Both the position numbers and the translations under genes were made by a program. Shown one piece after another: positions 15,561-48,268 of a DNA stretch of 64,000 nt; position 1 is the stretch's first letter, and the number at the start of each line of letters is the position of its first letter. The stretch covers positions 373,528-437,527 of the forward strand of contig JAUJYZ010000077.1 of the NCBI GenBank assembly GCA_033675265.1. The letters run 5' to 3'. The notes beneath the pieces are model-generated. The model was not told the origin of the DNA, did no database searches, and worked only from the letters and a program-made list of their open reading frames with translations. This DNA is from Actinostola sp. cb2023. Taxonomy: Eukaryota > Cnidaria > Anthozoa > Actiniaria > Actinostolidae.

Positions 15561-15714
15561 GTTCACTCGGTGGGCTTCAGCAATGAGCCTTCGGTTTTCT
15601 CAGCGGCACAGAGTGCATGCGCCTTGGTACCTAGTTGGTGATTTGTGGCCATAAGAAAACTGAAGAAAGCCCATTTTTCAACTCAGTGTGCCACAGGCAG
15701 CCCACCGAGTAACT
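15561..15714. repeat. Imperfect foldback with CTCGGTGGGC termini
   Basis: The left end ACTCGGTGGGCTTCAG and the right end CAGCCCACCGAGT pair imperfectly, with partial pairing inward around GGTTTTCTCAG and AAGAAAACTGAAG. This may be a decayed MITE. The flanks 15,149-15,560 and 15,715-16,100 show no gene. Confidence 0.5.
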
Positions 15715-16104
15715 CAAGCAGCTGCCGTCTTGAACACGGACAGGATGCACAAAGTAGGACTACCATAAAGACAGGCCATGATTTTCAGGTCAATCCAGAC
15801 TGACCTCCAGGTGTATCAAGGTATTTAAATCAGTCACCAGACCAGTCTGTCAGGTCTAATGCAAAGTGTCCTAATATAGAACTAAGAATGTCCCAGAAGA
15901 ATACATGGGCTGCTTTGTACGAAAATATCCCGGGCGACATATGACATTATTTCCTGTAATTTGCACAAGAATCAAATATTCAAGGCAAAAATAGCAGAAC
16001 ATGCAAAAGTGTTTACACCAAACTATCTCTGATAGAAGTTGAGGGAGTGAAAATGCTATGAAGATACCCATAAAGTTCTTTTGAGCATTAGCCCTAGCAA
16101 GAAA

Positions 16105-16205
16105 GGAGAAAGTATAAAAGAACTGTGATCCTGATGGGAATCAAACCCATGGCCCCAGTCCTCACAGGAGAGACATCAGGTAACAAACACCAGTATTTAA
16201 AAAAA
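16105..16205 (-). repeat. Possible tRNA-derived SINE fragment
   Basis: On the minus strand this reads GGGGCCATGGGTTTGATTCC, which resembles the box-B region of a tRNA-derived SINE. No acceptor stem or anticodon arm can be folded, so it is not a tRNA gene. Confidence 0.35.
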
Positions 16206-16382
16206 CATTGTTGTCTAGGCCCTTTTCGTGTGACGCAGCCCACATATCAAGACCTTAGTCCGATATTACATTTACAATAAAAAAACAAATTCTCCCTATG
16301 CCTGCCAGTCATTGCAAGCACGTTTGGTAGGGAGAATTGTGATTTTGACCAGTCAATTACTAACACTTTGTAACATAACCTA

Positions 16383-25815
<9,433 letters not shown>

Positions 25816-26332
25816 TCTGTCCTTTGCAAGTCAGTCAACGCATTCATTACAACTCCAAGAAACATAACAATGTCTACTGGAACTTCAAAGCTGCATGACA
25901 GCAAGAGAAACGACCAAAATCCCGCCAAAATATTCTCCAAACGACAACTTCGGTGTTTCTTGCTCTTCGTCTCCTACGCAAGCATGCGCAGTAGCTCGTG
26001 TGGACGCTCATTATCTCCTTAGAACGAGCGCTCTGATTGGCTAATTTCGCGATTAAAATATATTAGAATCATATTTTTTAATGTCAAAAATGTACTCTTT
26101 TCGGTTCATAAACCACTAAGAATGTATTACCAAATGTAATTTTTCAAAAGTTATTTTCTATAATAGATTCAAAATCTTGTACAAATTTGTACAATTTGTA
26201 CAAACTTTTGGTCCAATCTCCCCTCGGTATTATCAGAGGCCAGGCTGCATGTGTCATCAATAAAAACAAAATGGCGGACGAAGGAAGTCGAAGGTGATCT
26301 GGATTAGATCGTCGATTAGATCGTCTTTCAAC
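25816..26332. promoter_or_regulatory. Head-to-head promoter region, receptor and TXNL4B
   Basis: This 517-bp gap separates two divergent start codons. It contains CAAGCATGCGCAGT near 25,979 (similar to an NRF1 site), an inverted CCAAT box in CTGATTGGCTAAT near 26,032, and CAAAATGGCGGACG near 26,268 (similar to the YY1 element common at animal 5' ends). Such a layout fits a shared bidirectional promoter. Site identities are by eye only. Confidence 0.5.
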
Positions 26333-27886
26333 ATGAGCTACCTACTTACGGGACTGAAACACAAGAAGGAAGTCGATAATGCTATCAAAAGCACCGAAGA
26401 TAAGGTTCTTGTGCTACGATTTGGCAGAGAAACGGACACAGTCTGCATGCAACTCGATGACATAGTAAGAAAATGGACTTTTTTGACAGCGTTTAAGTTA
26501 ATAATAGTCGTCGACTGATTCAGTATTAAGCTGCAATTTTTCTCGTTGGAATTCATCGTATTTAAGCTTATATCACATTCAGAAAATAAGTTTTAAAATC
26601 ATTCAGCTTAGTAGTATTCATGAAGGGATGTAGCCAACATCCCGAAACGTCTGCCACTACAAAAACTTTGACTCTATCAGTCTATGGGAGGTTTACGTGT
26701 GACGTTGTGGCCGTCAATATCTACAAAATGTTCGAGCCTAACTTTCAAAGTCTGTTAGTTTTTCTTCAAGCAACTAGATGACATTTGTTAGTTTGTTTAT
26801 AAGTAACTTATATTTGACAGATATTTAGACTTCACCGATCTAAAATTGAAGTTTTGAGCAAGTAAAATGACGGTTTGACGGCCACTCGTGATAGATTTTG
26901 ACGTCAGAAGAAGATTCCATAAAACCTCCCACAACAGGATTTACAAATTAGTAATCATGGTACCATTTCCCCCCCACTGAAACAGGCAAGGGTCGAGAGC
27001 CTATCTAGAGGTCCGTGCGGCACCCCCCCTGAATTACAGCTAATGCCCCAGGATCATTCTATGTTACTCCATGACTAAAACACTGCTCCCCTACTACAAC
27101 TAGCCCCTGCGTTTTCGTGAAACCCTGACGAAAGAGTTACTGGATTGAGTCATTGCTTTACAGTTCATCTCTGCTTAGCGGAGTTTCACAAAAAAGTAGG
27201 GACTGCAGTCTACAGAGTTGTAGTTTAATGTTTAATCGTTGATACTGCCATTTAGCTGTGGCATATAATCCCGGCAGGAGGGGCAGCGGCCCCGAAATAA
27301 CACAACAATGTTACAAAATAATCAAAGTAATAGGTAAATAGTAGTACAATAATAATAATCAATAATAATAATAATTAATGTAGTAATCATCACAAACCAT
27401 GTTTTTTAGCTTGCCAAATCATCCCAACAACTATCTCGCATGGCAGACATCTATAAAGTAGAAGTTGATGAGATGCCTGTCTACACCAAGTATTTTGATA
27501 TCACGCTTATTCCTGCTACCATTTTCTTCTTCAATGGACAGCACATCAAGGTGGATTATGGGTAAGTTTGATTTCTTTACATACAAAAAGAAGGCAATGA
27601 CCCAAGCTCATCATCAGCCCTGAGGGGGAGGGGGGACTTCCATATAAAAAGTGGTGGGGATGCTTGTCGTACCTTTTAGTTTGGTGCTTTAGGATGTTTA
27701 AACCTAAAACGAGCACTGTTAGAGTTATCACAGTACCTTTTAGGAGTTATGATCAAAATTTTCTACAAGCATTCCTACCACTCTGAAAATAAGAGCCCTT
27801 CCCCCACCCCCTGTGGCTCATAATCCACCACCATTATCAGGTGATATTATATTATATTATATATTATTATTATTATTATTATTATT

Positions 27887-27918
<32 letters not shown>

Positions 27919-27943
27919 TAATATTATTATTATTATCATTATT

Positions 27944-27978
<35 letters not shown>

Positions 27979-28144
27979 TATTATTATTATTATCATTATT
28001 ATTATTATTATCATCATCATCATCATCATTAATATTATTATTATTATTATTATCATTATTATTATTATTATTATTATTATCATCATCATCATCATCATTA
28101 ATATTATTATTATTATTATTATTATCATTATTATTATTATTATT

Positions 28145-28176
<32 letters not shown>

Positions 28177-28399
28177 TAATATTATTATTATTATTATCAT
28201 TATTATTATTATTATTATTATTATCATCGCTGGCAAGCAAAATGACTTGCATTATAATTAGTTATTATTATCATCATCATCATCATCATCATCATCATTA
28301 TTACTCTTTAAGTCTTGCTTCGATGGGACACTTCCGCTGAGAACTCTGCAAGGTAATCAGCAACTGGTGCATCTTGCTAAGTGTTTGCACAGAGTAATA

Positions 28400-28431
<32 letters not shown>

Positions 28432-28661
28432 AATAATAACTAATTATAATGTGAGCCATTTTGCTTGCCATTCAAGCTATTTTCTTCCTTTGCAGCACTC
28501 CAGATCACACCAAGTTTATTGGCAGCTTTAAAAAGAAGCAGGACTTTATTGATGTCGTTGAAGTTGTCTTGCGAGGCGCAATGAGAGGCAAACTTATCAT
28601 CACATCACCACTAGATCCAAGAGATGTGCCTAAATATACTCTACTGTACAAAGATATTTAG
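26333..28661 (+). CDS. TXNL4B: Thioredoxin-like protein 4B (Dim2-type splicing factor)
   Basis: Coding exons are 26,333-26,464, 27,410-27,561 and 28,496-28,661, with all junctions GT-AG and phases 0 and 2. The protein has 149 residues, the same length as I recall for the human one, and has no gaps. It starts [20 protein letters not shown] and includes [39 protein letters not shown] and RGAMRGKLI, then ends LLYKDI. This is the DIM1/thioredoxin-fold family; members sit with U5 snRNP-type complexes in the nucleus and take part in pre-mRNA splicing. The canonical redox CXXC is absent, as is normal for the family. The start is fixed by alignment to the family N terminus; an in-frame ATG lies 39 bases upstream (26,294) but would add unrelated residues. 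Introns carry trinucleotide repeats and a degenerate hammerhead-like hairpin. Confidence 0.96.
26620..26670 (+). ncRNA. Degenerate hammerhead-like hairpin
   Basis: ATGAAG, a stem GGATGT/ACATCC with loop AGCCA, C, and then GAAACGTC occur in the right order. The CUGANGA box is damaged, so this is at best a decayed copy. It lies in TXNL4B intron 1, sense strand. Confidence 0.3.
27840..28235. repeat. Compound ATT/ATC microsatellite
   Basis: Alternating blocks of ATT and ATC units run for about 400 bp in TXNL4B intron 2. They give false Leu/Ser, Ile/Met and Asn/Asp frames on both strands. Confidence 0.95.
28224..28470. repeat. Foldback with ATC/GAT arms before TXNL4B exon 3
   Basis: The left arm runs TGGCAAGCAAAATGACTTGC, then TAATTAGTTATTATT and ATC units. 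The right arm is GAT units, then AATAATAACTAATTA and CCATTTTGCTTGCCA. The right arm ends about 25 bases before the exon-3 acceptor at 28,495. Confidence 0.8.
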
Positions 28662-28834
28662 ATAGTTTCTTGTGGCTGGTGTAAGTTAATTATTTTGCTG
28701 TTGCTGCAATGATGAAGTTTTGGTGGTTCTGTAAATAGTAGATATGAGATTATAAAGTTATACTTTTGTTGTTTTTCTTTTGATGTATTTCAGCTGTTCA
28801 GCTGTACGTAAGTGTTTGTTCCATCATATATGGA

Positions 28835-28905
28835 TTACTCTCATTAAGTTACTGATGATGGCAGCAGCACTGCCGAAACATGTCTAAACTAAAAGTTGTC
28901 ATTAT
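28835..28905 (+). ncRNA. Hammerhead-ribozyme-like motif downstream of TXNL4B
   Basis: CTGATGA (28,852-28,858), T, stem GGCAG/CTGCC with loop CAGCA, GAAA (28,875-28,878), then CATGTC ending in a GUC-type triplet at 28,882-28,884. The flanks AGTTA and TAAACT can pair as stem I with one bulged A. ACATGT is self-complementary, which would suit a dimeric short stem III, as known for retroelement hammerheads. One extra U follows the CUGAUGA box, which departs from the consensus. It lies 190 bp after the TXNL4B stop and before an AATAAA at 28,958. Confidence 0.5.
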
Positions 28906-28957
28906 CTTCATCAAATTATATATGGACATATTGTAAATATAAAACGTTAATTAATTT

Positions 28958-28963
28958 AATAAA
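28958..28963 (+). terminator. Possible TXNL4B poly(A) signal
   Basis: AATAAA, about 300 bp downstream of the TXNL4B stop. The downstream region is only weakly T-rich, so usage is uncertain. Confidence 0.3.
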
Positions 28964-29516
28964 CTTTATTTCAAGAAAGAAAAATGAGAAAAAAACAACT
29001 GTGATTGTAATAATTCTTTCATCCAATTTCTTGACTTTGGTGCAAGCAAATCATTCCCATTTAGTTCTCATTCTATCTCATTCCATTTTTCATCATTTTG
29101 TAACACAGAAAATAGCTAGTGTATACCATCAAGAATCAGGATCCCCCCCAATTTCTCTCCCTTCATCCTCCCCCCTTGCCAGCTCGCTTGATAAGATTTA
29201 TATCCTAATCTTTTCCAACTTCCAACTTTTTAAGCTCTCGCTTTTCCTATCATTCTTCCATCTCACTAAAGCCACAAGAACCAGTAAGAAACCCAGCCCG
29301 AAATCCAGCGTCACGGATCATGAAAATCAACTGAAGAAATCTAGTTCAATTAATGAATTTAAAAAGCAATGTTCCTGTTGTTGAACACGAGTTTATCAGC
29401 CGTGATAAGCATAATCTCAAGTACAACTTCCTTCCTTCGTAGACTTCTAACAGACCCTAATTTTGGAGTTTTGAGATCTCCAAGCCACGATAAATACGTT
29501 GTAAATAGACTATCAA

Positions 29517-29865
29517 GCCCGGGGGGAGCAAGCTCGGGGGGGGGGGGGGGGGGGGGGGGCTTCCATACTGAAAGGGACGTCGGGTATGATCGTCGTCTCT
29601 TTTAGGGGTGTAAATTACGCCAATATTGTTTGCCATCAGGGTATCATTTAGTTGCTCGCGAAGATATAAAAACGACCTATATTGTGCCGTGTTGGTCTAG
29701 ACCGATCAGGCAGGAAATCTGTATTATTTCCGGTTTAGATTGGTATCTTTTAGGGGTCAAATAAAGCAAAAGCCACGCCCAGATTGATCTCCTTTAGGGG
29801 TCTAATTCAAATTTTCCGACGATCGTCCCCGCGCCCTTTTCACATGGGAGTCCCCCGGGCTATCA
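29517..29865. mobile_element. G/C-tract-bounded foldback element 1
   Basis: It begins with CCCGGGGGGAGCAAGC and a long G run, and ends with GGGAGTCCCCCGGGC. Subterminal GGTATGATCGTCGTCTC and CCGACGATCGTCCCCGC form imperfect inverted repeats. The interior carries repeated TTTTAGGGGT motifs. No coding capacity. Confidence 0.6.
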
Positions 29866-30077
29866 AGTTAGCTAACATCCAAAATAAAGGCCATATTTAC
29901 TGACTCGAGTGAATATTTATTGCAACTCGTAACGCTGATGCGAGATTTGGTGCAGAAGAAATTGAGCGCGTGTAGCAATTTTACGTTGCGATGCGAGTTG
30001 CAAAGACAATTAAGTAGAGCAATCTTCACTGAGTTTCGTAACGCTGCCAGATCACATGAGATCAATTGCAACGTGTA

Positions 30078-30423
30078 TCATCCCCGGGGGGGCACTAAGG
30101 GTATTTTTGGGTAGGGGTGTGCCGCAGACACCTCAAAACCCTGACCCTATCCCAGACCTAAAATTTTGATTTTCCATACCCTATCCCAGACGTCTAAAGC
30201 TTAAAAATGTATACCCTATCCCAGATTGAAAGCGTGCTAAAGGGATATGTAAACTGATAGCGACTGATAGTGGCGTTATTGCGGAAACCATACCCTATAC
30301 CAGTCGACCAAAACGTACCCGATCCCAGCCTAAAAAGGCAAAAATGATACCCTACCCCAGACCTGGGAGCTCAAAAACCATACCCTATCCCGCGGCACAT
30401 TTAGCGTATATAGGGGAGTACCC

Positions 30424-30456
<33 letters not shown>

Positions 30457-30475
30457 GGGGGGGGGGGTATCATCC
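30078..30475. mobile_element. G/C-tract-bounded foldback element 2
   Basis: It begins ATCCCCGGGGGGGCACTAAG and ends in a long C run followed by a G run. The interior is a degenerate tandem of ACCCTATCCCAGAC-type motifs. The same ACCCTAT motif marks poorer copies near 32,066 and 32,770. Confidence 0.6.
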
Positions 30476-30534
30476 CCTTGCATCTCGTCTTTTTAATTTG
30501 TTTACATGTACTTTTAATTTTCAGTTAACGACAT

Positions 30535-30618
30535 TTTTCTTGATATTTTTGTGAAGCGCTTTAGACCAGTATTGTATTAGCAATATATAAATAAATGTTT
30601 ATTATTATTATTATTATT
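30535..30618 (+). repeat. Retroposon 3' tail (GCGCTTTA ... ATT repeats)
   Basis: GTGAAGCGCTTTAGACCAG, then CAATATATAAATAAATG and ATT units. A similar tail in reverse orientation is at 57,838-57,905. Shared 3' ends of this shape are typical of SINE/LINE pairs. Confidence 0.5.
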
Positions 30619-32230
30619 ATTTACAAGGCCTTCTCCCCAGTCCTCCTTTCCCCCTCCACCTTCCATTCAGGGCCCGCAGAGTAAGCCTAAAAGCTGTGGG
30701 GCTAAATCTTTTCTTCCGTTCAAGGGTCGCAATGACGATACCAATTATCTTAAAACATTTTACTACCTGTGGACTAAAAAGTGGTGGACTTATAGCCCCA
30801 TCATCCCCTCCCTCTCGACTCCGCGGACCCTGCCACTCCGCTTTCTCGCAGGATAAACAAGGCCTTAACATTGTTAGTGTTTCAAGAAGAAGAATTAGCT
30901 CGTATACTCAGGAGGTTAAGCATGCATACCCTCAAACACTAATGTTCTGCTGTTTTGGTGTTTGTTTATGGACGGATTTAGAAACACGACCCAACTTCCT
31001 GCTAGAGAACTTTTATGTTGATAAACATTATTGTGGTTCAGAGGCCAATAATCTCGTGTCACTTTACATCGATCGTCAGTAAGCAATAACTTCAGGAAGT
31101 TGATATTGCTTCAAATAGCTTTGTTTCGATACGAGACTCATCTCTGTGGCCGGAGTGGGACGGGGGTACGGGGGTTCTACCAGGGGGGGGGGGGGGGGGG
31201 ATCCCCAGAATAGGAAAGGGCCAATACGTACTGAATCCATTTTTACAGCCACAATTGCAGGCTTTCTAGAGCCTCTATCTATTCAATCAAACCATCCACT
31301 GTACAAAGGACCGCCGTTCCTGAATTTAAAAAAAATAAAATAAAAAATAAATAAAAAATAAAAAAAATTAAATTAAATTAAAATAAAAGACCGATCTCAG
31401 TGCTTGATGGTTTTCCTAATCCTGGGTTAGCCGGTCTGCCTTACAGGAACCCGGGTCTGAAATCCAGTCCCGATGCGGCCACAGATGAAAAGAAAAAACC
31501 AGGACTGACCTGATCATGCTTCAGCTCATAAGAACATACCCTTGGGCGTACGTCGCGCGTATACTCGTGTCAGTGACGCCCTACACCCGTCTTTACTGAT
31601 AACTAAACTGGCTTATGCTCTCCTAAAGGTGTGTCAGATTCAGACCAGAGAGTTCACAATCAGCTATAACCAATTACATAGACTTACAAGTATTTCTTCA
31701 ACGGAAAGTCCTAGGTGTGGTTTCAGATAATTTCGTTCTGATGGATCTCGTCAAATTCTTGGCTTTCATTCGACATTCCTGATGATTCACCGACTACAGA
31801 TCCATCGATCTATTGTCAATACGCTACTTTGTACCTTTATCAGTATACTTATACAGACTACAGTTGTCAATGACAGTTGAACCCTGATACTCTGGATGTC
31901 TGGGGATACGAATGAAAGCAGACTGGAATTCCGGTTAGAAATACAAGATTACTAGAGTGAAAGAGAGAAGCAAATTTCGAGTTCATTTCGCGGGAATTTT
32001 GAGCGTGTAAGAGTGGTTCTAATCAGATATATGGTACCCAATTAAGGATCTGGAGGTTCAACTGAACCATACCCTATATTCGGGGGCACATATCTATATA
32101 GCGTATTTCAGGGAGGTCAGTCCTAACCAAATGGAAATACATAATTATTTAATTATTTTTCTGATTATTGGAAAGGTCAGATTCAACAAAGTCGTACTAG
32201 TGGTAAATTACGAACTCTTAGTCAAGTGAA
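30619..32230. other. Intergenic, no gene recognised
   Basis: This stretch holds a G run at about 31,184-31,200 and an A-rich low-complexity run at 31,328-31,390. Open frames such as 30,696-31,082 have no recognisable domain. The G-tract and ACCCTAT motifs suggest remnants of the elements nearby. Confidence 0.45.
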
Positions 32231-32235
32231 GAATA

Positions 32236-32575
32236 ATTTTGGTTTTGAAAAAGTGTAATTTATGTCATTCGCCGAATGGAATCGGTGATGAATATCATTC
32301 CTGCACCAATGAAAAGTTTGTGGAACTTAGATATGATTTTATACATAATATATATAGTGTTAATAAATTGTTCAGTTTATTTGATACAAAGAAATTATTT
32401 TTATATATTCTGAATATACATGACAATTCTATCATGAAAATAATAGCAAAATATTGTTATGATATTCTTTCGTTTATATATGATAGTTATATTCTATAGT
32501 TTATGTTATTGTACGTTTTGAATTTGTAAGTACTTTATCCTATGTACCTAGTTTGGTATTTGATGGAATAAAAAA
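32236..32575 (+). pseudogene. 3' fragment of a non-LTR-type reverse transcriptase ORF
   Basis: The frame from 32,239 reads a CNLCHSPNGIGDEYHSC segment, the C-x2-C...GDE-x-H-x-C pattern seen near the C terminus of many non-LTR retrotransposon proteins, and then an aromatic/hydrophobic tail ending in a stop at 32,499. A stop lies just upstream in frame, so only a fragment remains. AATAAA in GGAATAAAAAAATATC near 32,568 may be the element's own 3' end. Confidence 0.45.
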
Positions 32576-32904
32576 ATATCATCACAAAGTATTTATGTCG
32601 CATCAGTTCAAATAGCAGCTTTGGATACTTTGTTTACACATGTGGGATACTCCCAAAGGAAAAGGTGCGCCACCGCGCGCGCCTTCGAACGCTTATGCTC
32701 AATTCTCTTCCCCTTTAACTGAGACCAAAGTGCCAACAAACTACTGTCTGTGTCCCAAACAAAAAGGCTGAATACGATACCCTATTTCAGACAACAGTTC
32801 CCATCTATAGCCACGCTTACTTTGGCGCGCCACTCCATCCGGTCTTCACAAAAAAAACTGGTAGATTTTTTAAAAACATGTCATCATTATCACGTTATTA
32901 ATTA

Positions 32905-33391
32905 ATAATAATAATAATAATAATAATAATGGAAACTTTATTTCATATATTTTTTACACAAACAATTGCAAATCTCACTACATGTAGGTAATTTACAATT
33001 GACTACTTGAACTCGAAAATATAATTAACAAAAAGAAAATGGTAACATAAGTATATTTATATATATCAATAAAACATTTAAAACTTCATTAATTCGGGAT
33101 TAAGCCAGTCCTTATTTCTACAACAGAAAATATAATATGTTGACCTGATAATAATATTACTTATTTTTCTAACAATATACTTTTGTTGTTTTCTTTCTAA
33201 ACCTATTTCTTTTCACATTTCGATAAATTCTGCGGATTCTTTCGCAAATACACCTAAAGTGCTGATTGACAAGTTGACGAACTTTACTTCTTTATATTGA
33301 TTCTTCTGTTGGTTGACAGTTTCCAGATATTTGCATTTTTTACGCAGTACATTATTATGAAGATTAGATTCAAATCCAACTGTTAGTTCCA

Positions 33392-33477
<86 letters not shown>

Positions 33478-33485
33478 TGAAGCAA
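32905..33485 (-). pseudogene. 3' fragment of a cnidarian-type retroelement ORF, minus strand
   Basis: On the minus strand, residues ELTVGFESNL, KFVNLSISTLGVFAKES and, after an in-frame TGA, IIIRSTYYIFCCRNKDW match the C-terminal part of reverse-transcriptase polyproteins common in cnidarian genomes, as I remember them. The upstream end has been replaced by an AAT microsatellite (33,394-33,477), which produces a false poly-Leu start. It ends in GAAATAAAGTTTCC plus ATT units near 32,905-32,945, the expected 3' tail. Confidence 0.6.
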
Positions 33486-34055
33486 TTATTCGTTGAATTT
33501 CGACTACGCCAGGCATGCATTCCTATACCGAAACAATCCCTTGTAGTTTATCTGACTCGATAGTTTTATATTAACCACAATTCAGGATAATTATTTAACT
33601 TCAGTATTTTAAAAACGGATATCAGTGATCATTGACTGCCTCGTGCTAATATTTTTATTGCTTTTTTCACGCTAAAAGTTTCATTATTTTAACTCTACTT
33701 TTCCAGATTACAATACGTAGCTGTTACACTAGTTTCTCGTGAGGTCAGTCCAGCAAACTTGTGGTTTATTCTCACTATCTATAAGGTGTCAAAGACAGTT
33801 TAAAAATAGGAAACTAATTCCATTAATTTGTGTCAGAGACACGTGCCGATGATTGGGTTTCACCGCATCTTAAAGCGTTTTATCCTCGTATTTCGAGTTG
33901 AAAAACTATCGAAAGCTTCCTTGGTAGGATTTGAAGCAAGCAAGCCAATCCCTAGCTGGGCGCTTGTGGAACAGTTGAATAAGCACACTGAACAAACTGT
34001 AAACTCATATCTTTCAAGTCATTCTCGGTGATGATAAGTTAGCGGAGTGTTGGCC
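33486..34055. other. Intergenic, no gene recognised
   Basis: AT-rich sequence with short frames only. Nothing could be assigned. Confidence 0.4.
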
Positions 34056-34415
34056 CCAGTGGGGGGGGGGGGGGGGGGGGTACTCAGGGGTATCATTGAC
34101 GGGGAGGTGCGGAGACCTTTTTGGGGTTTGAAATTCGCGGCTTGGGACTTTTTTGGGGTTAGCAATTTTCTGATGGACTTTTTCTTTTTTTGATATAAAG
34201 ATTTTGGCAAGGACTTTTTTTGGGTTGATAAATATCCTATACCGTTCTCGATTTTATGCGGAGATAAATTGGACTTTTTTGGGGTTACGATTTTGGGCCG
34301 TTGGACTTTTTTGGGGTCTTGTTTTTGCGTAATGGACTTTTGGGGGGTTAAAAAGTTTGGTCTCATTCGCACCTCCCCGTCACTGATACCCTCGAGTACC
34401 CCCCCCCCCCCCTAG
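34056..34415. mobile_element. G/C-tract-bounded foldback element 3
   Basis: A G run followed by TACTCAGGGGTATCATTGAC and GGGGAGGTGCGGA at the left mirrors CGCACCTCCCCGTCACTG and GATACCCTCGAGTAC plus a C run at the right. The interior has five or more GGACTTTTTTGGGGTT repeats. No coding capacity. Confidence 0.75.
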
Positions 34416-35630
34416 GGTGTTGGCACGTGACATGCACAGTGCTATAAATAGATCAGCTGTTCTGTGGATAAACTTTGTTTCAATCTTATCGGAAATTTGC
34501 AGGTTCCACAACACAATAAACCATTTGCCAAATGGAAACTCCCGCGAACTAGGCGAGGCTGCATGGGGCAGGGCCGGGATTCAGGGCGTTGCCGTACAGT
34601 TATCTGGAGGTGCTTTCGAATGCTTGTTATTGTTTTGCAAGAAGTGACTGATCGTACGTTCCGAGTATTAAAATCAATAACAATAGTACAGCGCATTCCT
34701 TTACCTCAATGCGCTAAAATCCTAAATAAAAATAATAAAAAATAGATCCAAAAGGGAGGTCGTTTTAATATTTTATCGAGAGCAGAGAGACAATAATTAA
34801 CCAGGGTGACTCGATTAAGTTTCTCAAGTCATGGCTTCGATCTGCAGCTTAGAGACAAGCTCAACTATGAGACGAAAAATGTGTGCAATAACAGCAAACT
34901 CTACTCGGGGTCGGGGTCAGATTGTTTATACATCTCTACGTCATCGACCACAACATTAGAATTCCCACTTAGACCACCTATTACTGAACTGACCTTAGCT
35001 TATGCTTGTTATATCTGGAGTAGTGAAACAATCGGGTTTCTCTAAGTATATGAGCGCAGAAATCCTTGACCCGATTCCCAAATAGAATCAACTACTCCGA
35101 TCTCCCCTTCCCCTTCCCCAACAGAAAAAGAACGGCTGAACGATCTTATGCTTGCATTTAAAATTGTAAAACAATATGTTTCAAAAACAAGTTGTCAAAA
35201 TTTAATCGGGTTTCCTTTTCTGGCTCTGACCATGGCAGAATTTAATCAAGGGGCCAAAAATCCCCCCCTACCTCCCCAACACACACGCTAAAATGACAGG
35301 GCGGGCCCAAATCCTTGCTAATTCCCTCACTATGTTAGTAATTTAATGTCAATCCAAACACGTGAGATTTCCGGCCGTTGACATAGTTAAAATACGACCT
35401 GCACGTTCACGTTTGGCTTGCTTTCTCCATGACCTTGGGCCATTGCTTAGGCCAACAGTAATGGCATTGTACCTGAGAAACGAAGGTTTTACGGACGGGA
35501 ATTCCTTCTAGCGGATGCAGTGGAAGGATCGTTTCAGTGTTGCTGGTGTTTCCCCTTCGTTGTACATCAGGAAAGTGATGTCATGAGGCACGTCACCTAA
35601 GTGTTGTTTGCTGTCGGAAGCTCTGTGACA
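34416..35630. other. Upstream region of PAPPA-like gene, no other gene seen
   Basis: Short frames (34,464-34,745 and 34,806-35,045) lack family similarity or convincing splice sites. No repeat family was recognised. Confidence 0.4.
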
Positions 35631-35636
35631 TGAGAT

Positions 35637-35650
35637 CCCATATATACACA
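35637..35650 (+). promoter_or_regulatory. TATA-like box of the PAPPA-like gene
   Basis: CCCATATATACACAG lies about 115 bp before the start codon. This spacing suits a transcription start near 35,668 and a short 5' UTR. It is inferred from sequence only. Confidence 0.35.
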
Positions 35651-35758
35651 GCTTAAACTGCAATAGTAACGCTGGATGTTTTTCAGTTATAAGGAGGCTT
35701 CTCAGAACACTTCAACGACACTCTCCATCAAAGATAAGTTCATGCGAGCCGCTCCGAT

Positions 35759-48268
<12,510 letters not shown>

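Noticed and set aside
27813..28340. Leu/Ser-rich, Ile/Met-rich and Asn/Asp-rich proteins
   Set aside because: They are translations of the compound ATT/ATC microsatellite inside TXNL4B intron 2.
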